Of a stretch of 64,000 bases of DNA, positions 21,081 to 30,241 are shown piece after piece. Location: assembly GCF_900450705.1 (NCBI RefSeq), contig NZ_UGHK01000003.1, positions 1-64,000 on the forward strand. The letters are read 5' to 3'. The position numbers were made by a program, and so were the translations under genes. The notes beneath the pieces are model-generated. The model had not been told where the DNA came from, did not search any database, and was given only the letters and a program-made list of their open reading frames with translations. Origin of the DNA: Avibacterium paragallinarum (GTDB lineage Bacteria > Pseudomonadota > Gammaproteobacteria > Enterobacterales > Pasteurellaceae). The stretch's first letter is position 1. Every line of letters begins with the position of its first letter.

Positions 21081-23435
21081 ATGGCTGTAAATCAAATCAA
21101 TAGTCCCCCAACAATAACTAAGGTAGGATTAAAACTAGCTACGATGAATAATAATCAGCATTTATCGCTGACTATTACACACGCGGCATTTGGTACGGAA
21201 AAATATCGACCAACGGGAGAAGAAACTTCCCTAAAACAAGAGAGATTGCGTGTAGGTATTGCATCCGCTGTAAGATTAGATGAGAAAACAATCCAGATGC
21301 GTTTTGTTGTAAAAGCAGAACAAGATGAAGGTTTTTGGTGTAATGAAATTGGTTTTTGGGCAAATAATACGCTTATCGCTGTTTATTCTTCGGATGAAAT
21401 AAAAGGCGAAGGGTTAATTTTTATCTCTGATAAAGTGGAGACAACAATTTCATTTTCGCTTGCCTTGGAAGCAATGCCTGTTGAACGTATTGATGTGCAA
21501 ATAATGCAAGATCAAGATAAACTTATTCAGCTCATAAATCAGCACGAAAATGAAGATAATCCACACCCTCAATATACCCCCAAAACTCTCACCGCCACCA
21601 GCCAAAACGCCGTGGAGGAAACGGGCCACAGTCACGAAATCGACAAAGCAAGCACAAGCCAAGCTGGCATTGTGCAACTCACCAATGACACAAACAGCGA
21701 AGCAGAAACCCTAGGGCTCACCGCCAAAGCGGGGAAAACGTTGAAAGGGCTGATTGATGCCTTAACCCGCAATCTGAGTAACTATATCCCCAACAGCAAA
21801 AAATCTGACGCGGTCACTTCGCCAAGCTCTGATACTATCGCCACAAGCTTTGCCGCTAAAACCGCCTATGACAAGGCGGTTGAGGCGGATAATCACGCCG
21901 AAAGTGCTTACAATTTGGCTGAAAGCAAACAATCACCAGCCACAACCTTAGCGGGCTATAAGATTGCGGATTTTGCCCAACGTGCCTTGACCGCAAGCGA
22001 TAATCTCAATGACATCACTGTAAAAGGCATCTATCACAACTCAACTTATCGCAACACGCCAAATAACAATTATCCCGAAGAACAATCCGGGGTGTTGCTT
22101 GTACTGTCAGCAGATGAGCAAATCTATTTTGCCTCTAACGGTAAGATGTTTAAACGCCTTAAAAGCAACAACAATTGGGCGAATGGCTGGGTGAGACTGG
22201 ATAATTTGACTACCCCCATCGGTGCTGACCAAAATCTTGATGAGATAACCACAGACGGCAATTATTATATTGTTGGCTCGTCTAAAGCAACGCTAGCAAA
22301 AAATTACCCCGTTGAGAGAGGTGATGGGGCTTTAGAGGTCTTTGGCAACGGATATTTTCAGCGGTTTACCACGTTTCATTCGTGCCAAGTTTTCAACCGT
22401 CGTAAAGTCGGCGGCAATTGGACAAATTGGGTAATGAGTGCTGATGATAAGAGTGAGATACGCCAAAAGACCATTGATTACACCAAGGCAGAGGGTTATG
22501 CCTACAGCGGTTTTTACCGACCAAACGGCGATAAACTTAACAACCTGCCGCTTGCCAGTTTGATGGTGCACATCACACACCCATCCTACACCACCAACGC
22601 CCACGCAAGAGGGATTGGTTTTAGTTATGGTAGTTATAACGGCAATCAGGCTTGGGATATATTTACCACGGCATTTGACGCAAATGGCACTTATCTCGGA
22701 CAAAAACAGATTATGACCGAGTTAGGAGGGATATTTAGAGGTGACATTAACCTTAATAATAACATGCTGGGATTTAGTGCAGATACAAAAGATTTTATCA
22801 ATAGCAAGAATATTGATGGTATTTGGCACGATGACAACAGCAACACCTTTCATTTTCAGTCTGACAGCACTTACAAAAAAACAGGCGACGCAGGTAACGC
22901 AAGTTTATCGGCTGTTAATTATTTTGCCAGTGGACGAGTAGAGATTAAAAGTAACACCTGGGGGCGCATCCGTGCCATCCTACCCGATGGTGGTTATTGG
23001 CAGTGGGAAGTCAATCCTGCCTCAGCAACCGACCCACGCTTTAATTTTGTCTACCGCTATCCAAACCAGGAAAACCCTGACCGCTACGTGAGGTTCCCGA
23101 CCGTTCAGCAAGGCGGTGAGACGGTTGCCTATCAAAGTTGGGTGAATGGGAAAGTGGCGGTGTTAACGGGTGTAGTTGAACACGGAGCCACTTTGCCATT
23201 ACCTCCATCATTTAGCGAAGGACAATGTAAGTTTTTTGTCTCAATGAATTTTGACGATCCAAGGACACAACCATGGGATATTCAGGAATCAGGCAGAAGC
23301 AAATCTTACTATCAACGTTGTTTTGTTACAGGGCGAACAGTTACAGCTCAAGCTTGGCACGGTGAGGGGCGAGGTATGGACGTAGGCTCCTGGACAAACG
23401 GTAGAGCCAACTATCTTGTTATTGGAATTAAATAG
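21081..23435 (+). CDS. Tail-collar fibre protein
   Basis: 784 residues from the ATG with AAGGA. The N-terminal 150 residues fit the DUF3751 tail-collar domain (INSPPTITKVGLKLATM...LTITHAAFGTEKYRPTG...GFWCNEIGFWANN). Fibre repeats follow (TSQAGIVQLTNDTNSEAETLGLTAKAGKTLKGLIDAL, IPNSKKSDAVTSPSSDTIATSFAAKTAYDKA). The C-terminal receptor-binding part is rich in Gly, Trp and Tyr. DNA from about 21550 is visibly more GC-rich than the flanks, a sign of mos­aic exchange of the host-range part. Confidence 0.85.
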   Translation: MAVNQINSPPTITKVGLKLATMNNNQHLSLTITHAAFGTEKYRPTGEETSLKQERLRVGIASAVRLDEKTIQMRFVVKAEQDEGFWCNEIGFWANNTLIAVYSSDEIKGEGLIFISDKVETTISFSLALEAMPVERIDVQIMQDQDKLIQLINQHENEDNPHPQYTPKTLTATSQNAVEETGHSHEIDKASTSQAGIVQLTNDTNSEAETLGLTAKAGKTLKGLIDALTRNLSNYIPNSKKSDAVTSPSSDTIATSFAAKTAYDKAVEADNHAESAYNLAESKQSPATTLAGYKIADFAQRALTASDNLNDITVKGIYHNSTYRNTPNNNYPEEQSGVLLVLSADEQIYFASNGKMFKRLKSNNNWANGWVRLDNLTTPIGADQNLDEITTDGNYYIVGSSKATLAKNYPVERGDGALEVFGNGYFQRFTTFHSCQVFNRRKVGGNWTNWVMSADDKSEIRQKTIDYTKAEGYAYSGFYRPNGDKLNNLPLASLMVHITHPSYTTNAHARGIGFSYGSYNGNQAWDIFTTAFDANGTYLGQKQIMTELGGIFRGDINLNNNMLGFSADTKDFINSKNIDGIWHDDNSNTFHFQSDSTYKKTGDAGNASLSAVNYFASGRVEIKSNTWGRIRAILPDGGYWQWEVNPASATDPRFNFVYRYPNQENPDRYVRFPTVQQGGETVAYQSWVNGKVAVLTGVVEHGATLPLPPSFSEGQCKFFVSMNFDDPRTQPWDIQESGRSKSYYQRCFVTGRTVTAQAWHGEGRGMDVGSWTNGRANYLVIGIK

Positions 23436-23443
23436 GAGCAAAT

Positions 23444-24085
23444 ATGTTTTATGTTTTTAATAAATTGGGGGATTTCCTTTACAGTTGCGATAATCGGATG
23501 AACGAGGAAGATTTGGCGCAACGTGGCGAAACGGCGGTAGCGAGCGAAAAGGTTTTTATCAATCCCGTGCTGGTGAATGGAAACATTATCGATAAAGGCA
23601 ATGCCCCGAGCGAATATCACCGTTGGAACGGGGCGGAATGGGTATTATCAACGGAAAAACAAGCCGAACTGCTTACCGACCAACGCAACCAAATCCGCTT
23701 ACAAATCAACGCCAAACGCGATGCGTGCGTAAACGGCGGTGTATATGTACCAGAAATCGGCAAATGGGTGGATACGGACGAAAAAGGGCGTGCCACGTTG
23801 GTTGAAATCAAAGCGGATTTTGACTTAAACGGCAAAACGGAAGAAAACGGCGAGCCGCGTATTTTCACCCTGATTTGTGCGGATAACACCGCAGAGCCAC
23901 TGGATTTTGACAAATTCAAAGCGGTGTGGAACGCGGCGAAAACGCTCAAAGAAAAAATGTTTGAAAACGCCTATATGCACAAGATTTTGTTAGAACAAGC
24001 GGAAAATCCGCTTGAGTATGACTGGTCAATCGGCTGGTCGCAAACCTATGAGGAATACCAAAATGAGCAAGAAAAATCCCTTTAA
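23444..24085 (+). CDS. Tail fibre assembly-like protein (DUF4376 type)
   Basis: 213 residues, 8 bases after the fibre gene. The C-terminal part (RNQIRLQINAKRDACVNGGVYVPEIGKWVDTDEKGRATLVEIK...FTLICADN) matches the DUF4376 domain found next to fibres. The N-terminal part (YHRWNGAEWVLS) is typical of tail-fibre partner proteins. Probably a fibre chaperone or attachment factor. Confidence 0.75.
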   Translation: MFYVFNKLGDFLYSCDNRMNEEDLAQRGETAVASEKVFINPVLVNGNIIDKGNAPSEYHRWNGAEWVLSTEKQAELLTDQRNQIRLQINAKRDACVNGGVYVPEIGKWVDTDEKGRATLVEIKADFDLNGKTEENGEPRIFTLICADNTAEPLDFDKFKAVWNAAKTLKEKMFENAYMHKILLEQAENPLEYDWSIGWSQTYEEYQNEQEKSL

Positions 24086-24335
24086 AACGTGGGGCTATCA
24101 CGTTTTGATTGCCCTCGACCAACTTTGCAACGCCTTAACGGGCGGTGGGGCAGATGAAACCTTTTCCAGCCGTTGTTACCGCCGAGCCGTGTTAGAGAGC
24201 AAGCCCAAAGCCCGCTGGCGGTTTTGGTTTCGGCTGGTAAATGGGCTGTTTTTCGACAAAGACCATTGCAAAACCGCCTATGAAAGCGAGGTGAAACGGC
24301 GGCAATATCCGGAGGATTTTACCGCTATAAAGTGA
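24063..24335 (+). CDS. Conserved small phage protein next to the fibre
   Basis: 90 residues from ATG 24063, overlapping the previous gene by 23 bases. Core WGYHVLIALDQLCNALTGGGADETFSSRCYRRA and ARWRFWFRLVNGLFF...H. I recall this family in many prophages near tail or lysis genes, without a proven function. A uptake-signal terminator follows. Confidence 0.65.
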   Translation: MSKKNPFKTWGYHVLIALDQLCNALTGGGADETFSSRCYRRAVLESKPKARWRFWFRLVNGLFFDKDHCKTAYESEVKRRQYPEDFTAIK

Positions 24336-24344
24336 TTTTTCATT

Positions 24345-24370
24345 GACCGCATAAAGTGCGGTCATTTTTT
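24345..24370 (+). terminator. Terminator built on an uptake signal
   Basis: GACCGCA/TGCGGTC stem with a 5-base loop (24345-24363) and then ATTTTTTT. Confidence 0.85.
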
Positions 24371-24379
24371 TGAATATTG

Positions 24380-24427
24380 TCATTATAGGAAAATTGCACT
24401 GTTCGATTTTTTGTTCCGTAGCATATT
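24380..24427 (+). promoter_or_regulatory. Late promoter C
   Basis: Half site TATAGGAAAATTGC (AGGAAAA at 24387-24393), 28 bp, CATATT (24422-24427). Predicted start about 24434, 27 bases before the ATG at 24461. Confidence 0.65.
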
Positions 24428-24460
24428 TTACGTAAAAGACACATTATGAGTTTAGATGCT

Positions 24461-25354
24461 ATGGGGATTTTTGATAGTACAAAACAATTTATTTCTGATG
24501 CTGTAGATAAAACGAATGAATTCCTGAAGGGAACTTTTGATAAGGCATTAACTTCTTTGAACCCTGGTTTAGGCTCAGATTGGCAAGGGTTAAATAATCA
24601 TTTAATAGCAAGATTTTACCCAGTAAATTCTGTAGGGGAAGGTAAAGATCGTAGATATGTCAAAGACCCTGATGAGTTGGCGGTATACGCACCGATTCTT
24701 GATGGTGCGGAAATGGAATATCAACTTAATTGGCAATCACCTTTTGAACAAATGGGAACAGAAGCTAAAGCTCCAGCTATCAGTGCAATGTTACAGAGTG
24801 GGCTATTATCAGACTTTTTTGGTCAGTTTACGCGTTCCGTTGGTGTTGGAGGGGCAAATAGCGAGAATCCTACCCAAAATCAAGGTGCAATACAGGGTGC
24901 GCTTAAAAGTCTTGAAGGGAGAACTGGAATAACAAAGCTTAACTCTACCCAAACGTTTGCTGGAATGCCACCAGTTAAATGTACGATGAAGCTTTTATTT
25001 CGAGCATATAGCGATCCAAAGTCAGAAGTTATGGATCCTATTAAAACGCTTATTAAGTGGGCTATGCCACAAGAACTGTCGCCAGATGGTGCATTGGTAA
25101 ATGTGATGCAGGCGATATCAGGCGAGGGGAAATGGCTTGATGTATTAATGCCATCAAAAGCACCTAGGCTTATTGCAATGGAATATAAAGGTCGTATTTA
25201 TAAGCCACTGGTGATAGAAATGATTAGTGATCCTATAACATCTCCAACCACTTCTGATGGTAGTTATGCTAAAGCTGAAGTTTCGCTGACTATATCATCA
25301 TTGACCGCTTGGGATAAGGCAGACATTCAGAGGATTTATGGAGGGAAAAAATGA
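24461..25354 (+). CDS. Baseplate/tail protein, paralogue of 46885 gene
   Basis: 297 residues. The ATG at 24461 gives MGIFDSTKQF, the same opening as the 46885 protein (MGIFDEVGSK), and fits the late promoter, so it is preferred over 24446. Central part ISAMLQSGLLSDFFGQFTR, then beta-rich YKGRIYKPLVIEMISDPITSP. No enzymatic motif. The two paralogues may be baseplate or tube-initiator components (compare T4 gp48/gp54). That mapping is uncertain. Confidence 0.6.
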   Translation: MGIFDSTKQFISDAVDKTNEFLKGTFDKALTSLNPGLGSDWQGLNNHLIARFYPVNSVGEGKDRRYVKDPDELAVYAPILDGAEMEYQLNWQSPFEQMGTEAKAPAISAMLQSGLLSDFFGQFTRSVGVGGANSENPTQNQGAIQGALKSLEGRTGITKLNSTQTFAGMPPVKCTMKLLFRAYSDPKSEVMDPIKTLIKWAMPQELSPDGALVNVMQAISGEGKWLDVLMPSKAPRLIAMEYKGRIYKPLVIEMISDPITSPTTSDGSYAKAEVSLTISSLTAWDKADIQRIYGGKK

Positions 25355-26154
25355 TTTATTTTCAACCTGTACGCACAGCACGTTTTACTTTCACATTACA
25401 AGAGTTAACTATAGCAGATATACAAGAGCTGCTTAATATTCCTACTCATTTACTTGAGACTACACGCTCTGCATTTCTTCGATTTGCTATCAAAGATCTT
25501 ACTTGGCATAAAGGCTATTCAGAGCTATCAATTGATCACTTGACGGCACAAGAACGCATTTTTATTGAGGCAACTTATTTATCTAGCGTGTCAGATGTAC
25601 CAGATTTTAATGTTGGTAATGGGCATTACACGAATTATTTGCAAGTTGAAAAACAATATAAATTAGATCAGGTTGAAATTGGTCAGATTCCAGATGATGA
25701 AGACCTTTGGTTTATTCAACCATTAACAGGAGCTATGCTTGATGTCATTGAAGAACGTCTCTTTATGGCAGATAAAACGCCAAATCGTGCGGACTGGTTT
25801 CTTTATATGATGGCAGCCCAACTTTTTCGCAAAGAGGAGGAGGTTGTATCCCCTTATCTGAATGCAATAAATTATGGTGATTGGCTAGAGTCTCGGGTTG
25901 AGCGATTAAGACGTTTACCTGAAAGTGCTTTTTGCTCTTTGCTAATGATGTTTATTTATAAAGGGATGAAATCAATTACTCATCTTTTTGATATTAATCT
26001 TGATAATCAAGGAGTAATTATTCAGCCATCTTATCCTATAGCCACTAATAAAAAAGGAGAGGAAGTTGAATTACTTCCTGCCCGATTTCGCTCTACTGAC
26101 TCAATCAGTGATCCAGCGAAACAATTATTCGGAAAATTTGACCAAGATGGTTAA
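25351..26154 (+). CDS. Tail assembly protein, possible chaperone or hub factor
   Basis: 267 residues overlapping the previous gene by 4 bases. It contains FTFTLQELTIADIQELLNIP and an acidic helical middle (GQIPDDEDLWFIQPLTGAMLDVIEERLFM). This pattern, with a short overlapping frame at its 3' end, recalls tail assembly chaperones or the T4 gp26/gp51 hub factors. Not certain. Confidence 0.5.
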   Translation: MIYFQPVRTARFTFTLQELTIADIQELLNIPTHLLETTRSAFLRFAIKDLTWHKGYSELSIDHLTAQERIFIEATYLSSVSDVPDFNVGNGHYTNYLQVEKQYKLDQVEIGQIPDDEDLWFIQPLTGAMLDVIEERLFMADKTPNRADWFLYMMAAQLFRKEEEVVSPYLNAINYGDWLESRVERLRRLPESAFCSLLMMFIYKGMKSITHLFDINLDNQGVIIQPSYPIATNKKGEEVELLPARFRSTDSISDPAKQLFGKFDQDG

Positions 26155-26317
26155 TTCACTTGTTTTAGAGTATCACTGGAGCTTTAAACAAGCTGCAAAT
26201 AGTACCATAAGCGATACGAAGTCTTTATTTGAAGGTGCGGAGTTTAAACGCTATAAGGAAAATGAGCAGCGAAAATTTGAAGCATTATTAAAAACAATAG
26301 CCAAAACAAGGTTGTAG
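26147..26317 (+). CDS. Small overlapping tail-assembly frame
   Basis: 56 residues from an ATG inside the last codons of the 25351 gene (8-base overlap), without a convincing ribosome site. The same frame stays open upstream to 26066. MVNSLVLEYHWSFKQAANST then a basic helical end. It is in the +1/-2 frame relative to the 25351 gene, so it may be made by coupling or by frameshifting. Confidence 0.5.
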   Translation: MVNSLVLEYHWSFKQAANSTISDTKSLFEGAEFKRYKENEQRKFEALLKTIAKTRL

Positions 26318-26321
26318 AATT

Positions 26322-26663
26322 ATGCCAGAAAAAAATCCGGATGTATGGAATCAAATTTGGACATTTATTACATTTCATTTATCTAATCATAATCATCTTA
26401 TCTGTGCGGTAGTGGTTGCATTTTTTGCATCATTACTTAAGGCTTTTTTATATGGTAAGACAGATAGTCCAAGACGTGTGACAGCAGAAGCACTGTTATG
26501 TAGTTTAATTGCTGGGGTTATGCAACCAGTATTAATGCACTTTCATTTTGATATTTCTTTAATAACGCCTGCTGGAGCTGCGATAGGGTTGGCTGGAACG
26601 AGTGCGGTAAGGCAACTTTTACTAGGTTTTTTTAAAAGTAAAGCTGGTATAAAAAATGAGTAA
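26322..26663 (+). CDS. Holin
   Basis: 113 residues with two or three membrane segments: about 26-44 (LICAVVVAFFASLLKAFL), 57-74 (LLCSLIAGVMQPVLM) and a glycine-rich third (ITPAGAAIGLAGTSAVRQLLLGF). The short N-terminus and basic turn are those of lambda-family phage holins. It is directly upstream of the endolysin, with an 8-base overlap. It would form the membrane lesions that release the endolysin. Confidence 0.8.
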   Translation: MPEKNPDVWNQIWTFITFHLSNHNHLICAVVVAFFASLLKAFLYGKTDSPRRVTAEALLCSLIAGVMQPVLMHFHFDISLITPAGAAIGLAGTSAVRQLLLGFFKSKAGIKNE

Positions 26664-27069
26664 TTTTAAACTATCAACAATGAGTAAAAAGCGACTCTCG
26701 GGAGTGCATTCAGATTTAATTCTCGTAGTAAACAAAGCCCTTGAATATAGCACTGTTGATTTTGCGGTGATTGAAGGGGTGAGAACAAAAGAACGCCAAG
26801 CCCAACTCTTTAAGCAAGGGGCGACTAAGACAATGAATAGCCGTCATTTAACCGGTCACGCGGTGGATTTAGCCCCGCTGGTTGAAGGAAAAATCCCTTG
26901 GTCAGAACGGGATAAATTTAAGGAAATTGCGAAGGCAATGTTTCGAGCGGCCAAAGAGTTAAATGTCACCATTCGCTGGGGTGGAGATTGGAACGGTAAT
27001 GGGAAAAGTGAAGATGAACGTTTTTATGATGGCCCGCATTTTGAATTACATCGTGCCGTTTATCCGTAA
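26656..27069 (+). CDS. Endolysin, M15 L,D-peptidase
   Basis: 137 residues. Zinc-peptidase motifs are SRHLTGHAVDL (His and Asp ligands) and DGPHFEL (catalytic region and His), with the family's RT.ERQ.QL...GA.KT. It matches the M15C/VanY-like endolysins of about 135 residues that cut the L-Ala-D-Glu bond in peptidoglycan. No signal peptide, consistent with holin-dependent release. Confidence 0.9.
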   Translation: MSNFKLSTMSKKRLSGVHSDLILVVNKALEYSTVDFAVIEGVRTKERQAQLFKQGATKTMNSRHLTGHAVDLAPLVEGKIPWSERDKFKEIAKAMFRAAKELNVTIRWGGDWNGNGKSEDERFYDGPHFELHRAVYP

Positions 27070-27391
27070 ATATTCCTCGCTGTTGTGGTTATGCGTGATT
27101 TTGGGCTTGTGTGGTTGGGTTTGGTATCAGTCGCAGAGGATAAGTAGCTTAAGTGCCAAAAATCAAATGCAAGCCCAAACCATACAGCAACTAAATCATC
27201 ACCTAGCGGAAAAGACAAAACAGCTCGAAGATGAACGAAAAACGACACAAAAACAGACCGCACTTGAACAAGTGCAGCGAGAAAAAGCCGATGAAGATAT
27301 TCGCGTTATTTATAAAACGATTAAAGAGCAAGATTGTAGTCGCGAGCCTTTGCCTGATGATGTTATTAAGCGGTTGCAGCACAAAAACTGA
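27026..27391 (+). CDS. Rz: Rz-like inner-membrane spanin
   Basis: About 121 residues from ATG 27026 or 27029. An N-terminal membrane anchor (SLLWLCVILGLCGWVWY) is followed by a long periplasmic coiled coil (KNQMQAQTIQQLNHHLAEKTKQLEDERK). It overlaps the endolysin end and contains the start of Rz1 in another frame. This is the standard nested spanin layout for outer-membrane disruption. Confidence 0.8.
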   Translation: MMARILNYIVPFIRKYSSLLWLCVILGLCGWVWYQSQRISSLSAKNQMQAQTIQQLNHHLAEKTKQLEDERKTTQKQTALEQVQREKADEDIRVIYKTIKEQDCSREPLPDDVIKRLQHKN

Positions 27392-27575
27392 AACGGAGTA
27401 TCGCCTGCCGCCGAGTATTTATTTAATCCCTTGCCCGCAAACTGCCTTTAGCGGTTCAACCTATGGTGAGGCGATTATTTATTTGCGAGTGGTGCAGAAA
27501 GAGCGTGAGATTTGTGCAAGCCGTCTAAACGGGATAATTGAATGGGGAAAACAAATTGAAGGAGATAAAAAGTGA
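27291..27575 (+). CDS. Rz1: Rz1-like outer-membrane lipoprotein spanin
   Basis: 94 residues from ATG 27291, nested out of frame in Rz. A signal peptide ends in the lipobox LLSGC (MKIFALFIKRLKSKIVVASLC..LMMLLSGC), followed by a Pro-containing periplasmic part (YRLPPSIYLIPCP). It pairs with Rz across the periplasm. Its stop overlaps the GTG of the next gene (GTGA). Confidence 0.85.
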   Translation: MKIFALFIKRLKSKIVVASLCLMMLLSGCSTKTETEYRLPPSIYLIPCPQTAFSGSTYGEAIIYLRVVQKEREICASRLNGIIEWGKQIEGDKK

Positions 27576-28042
27576 TTGTTTTTGATTTCGAAAAAATGAA
27601 TGGTAAAGATGACAAAAGCACGAAAGATGTGATTAAGTATTTCACCAAAGCGGGAATTGAAGTAGCTTCAAGTGAGTTGTCAGCGATTAAACGTACAAGT
27701 GGGATTTCTTATAAAGAATTGGCGTTAGGGTTTGCTGATTCACAGCAAGTCATTTTTCAAATTAAACAAACAGGCGATATTTTTAAGGTGAAAATCAATG
27801 GCAAAGAAATGCCTATTAAGAACCAACAAAATATTGATCAAGCAATACAAGAAATTATCGCTAAATTGGATAAAGGACGTTTAGATTTCCAGAAAAAATT
27901 AGCGAGAACAAAAGTTGCTTTGCCGCCTAAAATTAAATCAACGATTACCAGTGAGGAAGCAACATTAACTCAGAGAGAACAAGAGTTAGATGAGTTAATT
28001 GCAAATGCAGACAAAACCTTAAACGAACTTCAAGCGAAATAA
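27572..28042 (+). CDS. DarA C-terminal domain-like protein
   Basis: 156 residues from GTG with a GGAG site. It contains KDVIKYFTKAGIEVASSELSAIKRTSGISYKELALGFADSQQVIFQIKQTGDIFKVKINGKEMPIKNQ, a block I associate with the C-terminal domain of phage DarA-type antirestriction proteins, followed by a coiled coil. Assignment is from memory of the family, not proven. It could be injected with DNA or act in head assembly. Confidence 0.5.
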   Translation: MIVFDFEKMNGKDDKSTKDVIKYFTKAGIEVASSELSAIKRTSGISYKELALGFADSQQVIFQIKQTGDIFKVKINGKEMPIKNQQNIDQAIQEIIAKLDKGRLDFQKKLARTKVALPPKIKSTITSEEATLTQREQELDELIANADKTLNELQAK

Positions 28043-28049
28043 GTTAAAT

Positions 28050-28085
28050 AAACGGCGATAAATGATATTGCCGTTTATTATTTTA
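28050..28085 (+). terminator. Terminator before the portal operon
   Basis: AAACGGC/GCCGTTT stem (28050-28056, 28070-28076) followed by ATTATTTTA. Confidence 0.7.
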
Positions 28086-28101
28086 CTTTTTCATTGAAAT
28101 T

Positions 28102-28152
28102 TTTTCCTATTAGGAAAATTGCCACAAATTTAAGCTTAACTTCTTCCAAAAT
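28102..28152 (+). promoter_or_regulatory. Late promoter D
   Basis: Full palindrome TTTTCCTATTAGGAAAA (28102-28118), 28 bp, CAAAAT (28147-28152). Predicted start is about 28159, 27 bases before the portal ATG at 28186. The leftward side has no -10. Confidence 0.7.
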
Positions 28153-28185
28153 GTCATTATGAAAAATTTTGAACGGCATAAGAGA

Positions 28186-29796
28186 ATGGAACTTCCTTTG
28201 AAAAAAAAGCCTTTTTTTAAAAGTATGTTTGGATTGGGTGAAAAACAAGCGGAAAAGAGTACCGCACTTGTCGTCGCGAAACCGAATTCAATTTCTCGCT
28301 TATTAGATGATGATAGACATCTTTTACTTTTTCCTGAAGAGAAAGAGATTGCTCAAAGTCAGCAATGGGCTTCAACCTATGAATTGCCTTATGGTGATGA
28401 TTTAAGTGGATTAACTATTGCAGGATTGATGGGAACAAATAATGCTCCGCCTCGTTCTCGTTCGGCAATTTACCAGCAATGGCGATTAATGGAAAAAGAT
28501 CCCGTTATTTCGATAGCACTTAAAACGCACGTTACAGCTGCATTGGGCGGACACGAAACCAGTGGTGATGTTGTTTTTATTGAAGATGCCGCAAATGCGT
28601 CAGAAGTGGATAAAAAAGTTTTGGAGGAGGTGCGTTCTGATTTATCTGAAATGTTTAACAAGCACGCCTTTTCTGTTGCCTACAACGCGTTGGCTTTTGG
28701 TGATGGTTATGCAAGAACCTATTATGAGAAAGGCAAAGGGCTTGTCGGGTTAGTAACTGATGAAATGGTTCACCCTACGTTGATTTTGCCTTATGAACAA
28801 GGCGGGCGAACCGTAGGATTTTTAGCAGGATCAACACGACATCATTTGACTAGACTAACGACTTTACAAATAGCCAGAATGGCAATGGCGAGATTTGTTA
28901 CTGTTCCGCAGGCGGGAATGTTGTCAAAATCCTATAAATATAATATTGCTGAAGATAACCCAGACCGATTGCCGATAGTTCCCGCTATGATTGGCGGATC
29001 GCTATTATTCACTGCGGAAAAACCTTTTACCGATTTCTATATTTCTCTTGCTTCCCTTGTCGGACAGCGTTTAGTCGATGCCATTGATGAAAGTTTTATT
29101 ATGGTGAATATGAGCGGGGGGACACGAGAACAGCAAATAAAACTTGCACAAAATGTTAAGCAAACGCTGCTTAAATCTAAACTCCTTGCAGATAAAGCAA
29201 TGCAAGGTGAGCCACAATATGGCCGCATTCGCCACGTATTATTTACCCACGAGGAGAAGCAAGTCATTACACAGGGCGAAGGAATGGGCTCTCGTCGTCA
29301 AGGCTCAGTCTCAATAGAGGATATTATGCTTCACGCACGTTTATTGGCGGGAACATTAGGAATTGATTTGTCTATGCTAGGTTTTGCTGATCAGTTGTCT
29401 GGCGGATTAGGTGATGGCGGATTTTTCAGAATGTCGGCACAAATTGCAGAGTCTAGCCGAGTTATTCGAGCTGCGATGGCCGATTTTTTTATCGATTTGA
29501 TTGATAAACATATGCTATATAAATACGGTAAATGCTGGAATAACACAAATCGTCCATTCCAAATTAATTACTATGGCTCAATTTCAGCCTTTGAATCAGA
29601 ACGCCAGCAAACGCGAGCTAATGCGATAGGCAGTGCGGGGCTGATCTCTCAGACCCTAGAGCAAGCAAAAAATCTCGGATTTAGTGAAAAAGAGATGGTA
29701 CTATTTATGACAAAACAGATGTTGTTAGATCAAGATGAAGCGGAGCTTTATGCAAAAGCTATCATATCTTCACAATCTCAACAGAACGATTATTAA
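28186..29796 (+). CDS. Portal protein
   Basis: About 536 residues. The ATG at 28186 (AAGAGA site) is preferred over 28159, which coincides with the predicted transcript start. Portal features: SAIYQQWRLMEKDPVISIALKTHVTAALGGHE, NALAFGDGYARTYY, MVHPTLILPYEQGGRTVGF, and a stem-like helical region before LIDKHMLYKYGKCWNN. The dodecameric ring at the head vertex through which DNA is packaged. P1 also has a portal of about 500 residues. Well supported by length and motifs. Confidence 0.8.
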   Translation: MELPLKKKPFFKSMFGLGEKQAEKSTALVVAKPNSISRLLDDDRHLLLFPEEKEIAQSQQWASTYELPYGDDLSGLTIAGLMGTNNAPPRSRSAIYQQWRLMEKDPVISIALKTHVTAALGGHETSGDVVFIEDAANASEVDKKVLEEVRSDLSEMFNKHAFSVAYNALAFGDGYARTYYEKGKGLVGLVTDEMVHPTLILPYEQGGRTVGFLAGSTRHHLTRLTTLQIARMAMARFVTVPQAGMLSKSYKYNIAEDNPDRLPIVPAMIGGSLLFTAEKPFTDFYISLASLVGQRLVDAIDESFIMVNMSGGTREQQIKLAQNVKQTLLKSKLLADKAMQGEPQYGRIRHVLFTHEEKQVITQGEGMGSRRQGSVSIEDIMLHARLLAGTLGIDLSMLGFADQLSGGLGDGGFFRMSAQIAESSRVIRAAMADFFIDLIDKHMLYKYGKCWNNTNRPFQINYYGSISAFESERQQTRANAIGSAGLISQTLEQAKNLGFSEKEMVLFMTKQMLLDQDEAELYAKAIISSQSQQNDY

Positions 29797-29805
29797 GGAC
29801 ACTTT

Positions 29806-30240
29806 ATGAAAGCGACAGAATTTTTTCTTGAATATGAGTATTTAATTGATTTATTTAATGATGCCAAACACCATTTTTTACAGCATTCTCCCAATCTCGA
29901 TTATCATAAAGAAATTTATGCTATCACCGATCGTTTTATCAAGAAATTGCCGCTGAATTACCTTAAATTTGGGCCTTATTGGTGGTCAGTAAAAGCGATT
30001 ATGCACGCTAAAGGATTTATTGGCTATGAGGGGGAAACAGAAATTCTATTGCGTGATGCTTATACGGTCAAAAATCCCGCTACATTACAGATTGATGAAT
30101 TAGCAACATTAATGGCAGCTTGGGAATTTAAAGACTACTATAATGCGAATTATCTTCAAGGCAATCGTGATTTTGCGATCTGGGAAGATGGGAGTTTCTA
30201 TTCGCTTTATGATATAGAATTTGAGCAACAATTTAGCTAA
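29806..30240 (+). CDS. Unknown phage protein after portal
   Basis: 144 residues, AAGGA site. Acidic and aromatic (FFLEYEYLIDLFNDAKHHFL, FGPYWWSVKAIMHAKGFIGYEG). No known motif or membrane segment. It is the last gene of the rightward late unit and ends at a bidirectional terminator. Probably a head or connector accessory protein. Confidence 0.55.
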   Translation: MKATEFFLEYEYLIDLFNDAKHHFLQHSPNLDYHKEIYAITDRFIKKLPLNYLKFGPYWWSVKAIMHAKGFIGYEGETEILLRDAYTVKNPATLQIDELATLMAAWEFKDYYNANYLQGNRDFAIWEDGSFYSLYDIEFEQQFS

Positions 30241-30241
30241 G

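Noticed and set aside
26100-26150. -1 frameshift site (AAATTTG) in the tail-assembly gene
   Set aside because: The heptamer is in the wrong phase, and the second frame is in the +1/-2 register.
28159-28185. Upstream ATG for the portal gene
   Set aside because: It coincides with the predicted late transcript start and has no ribosome site.
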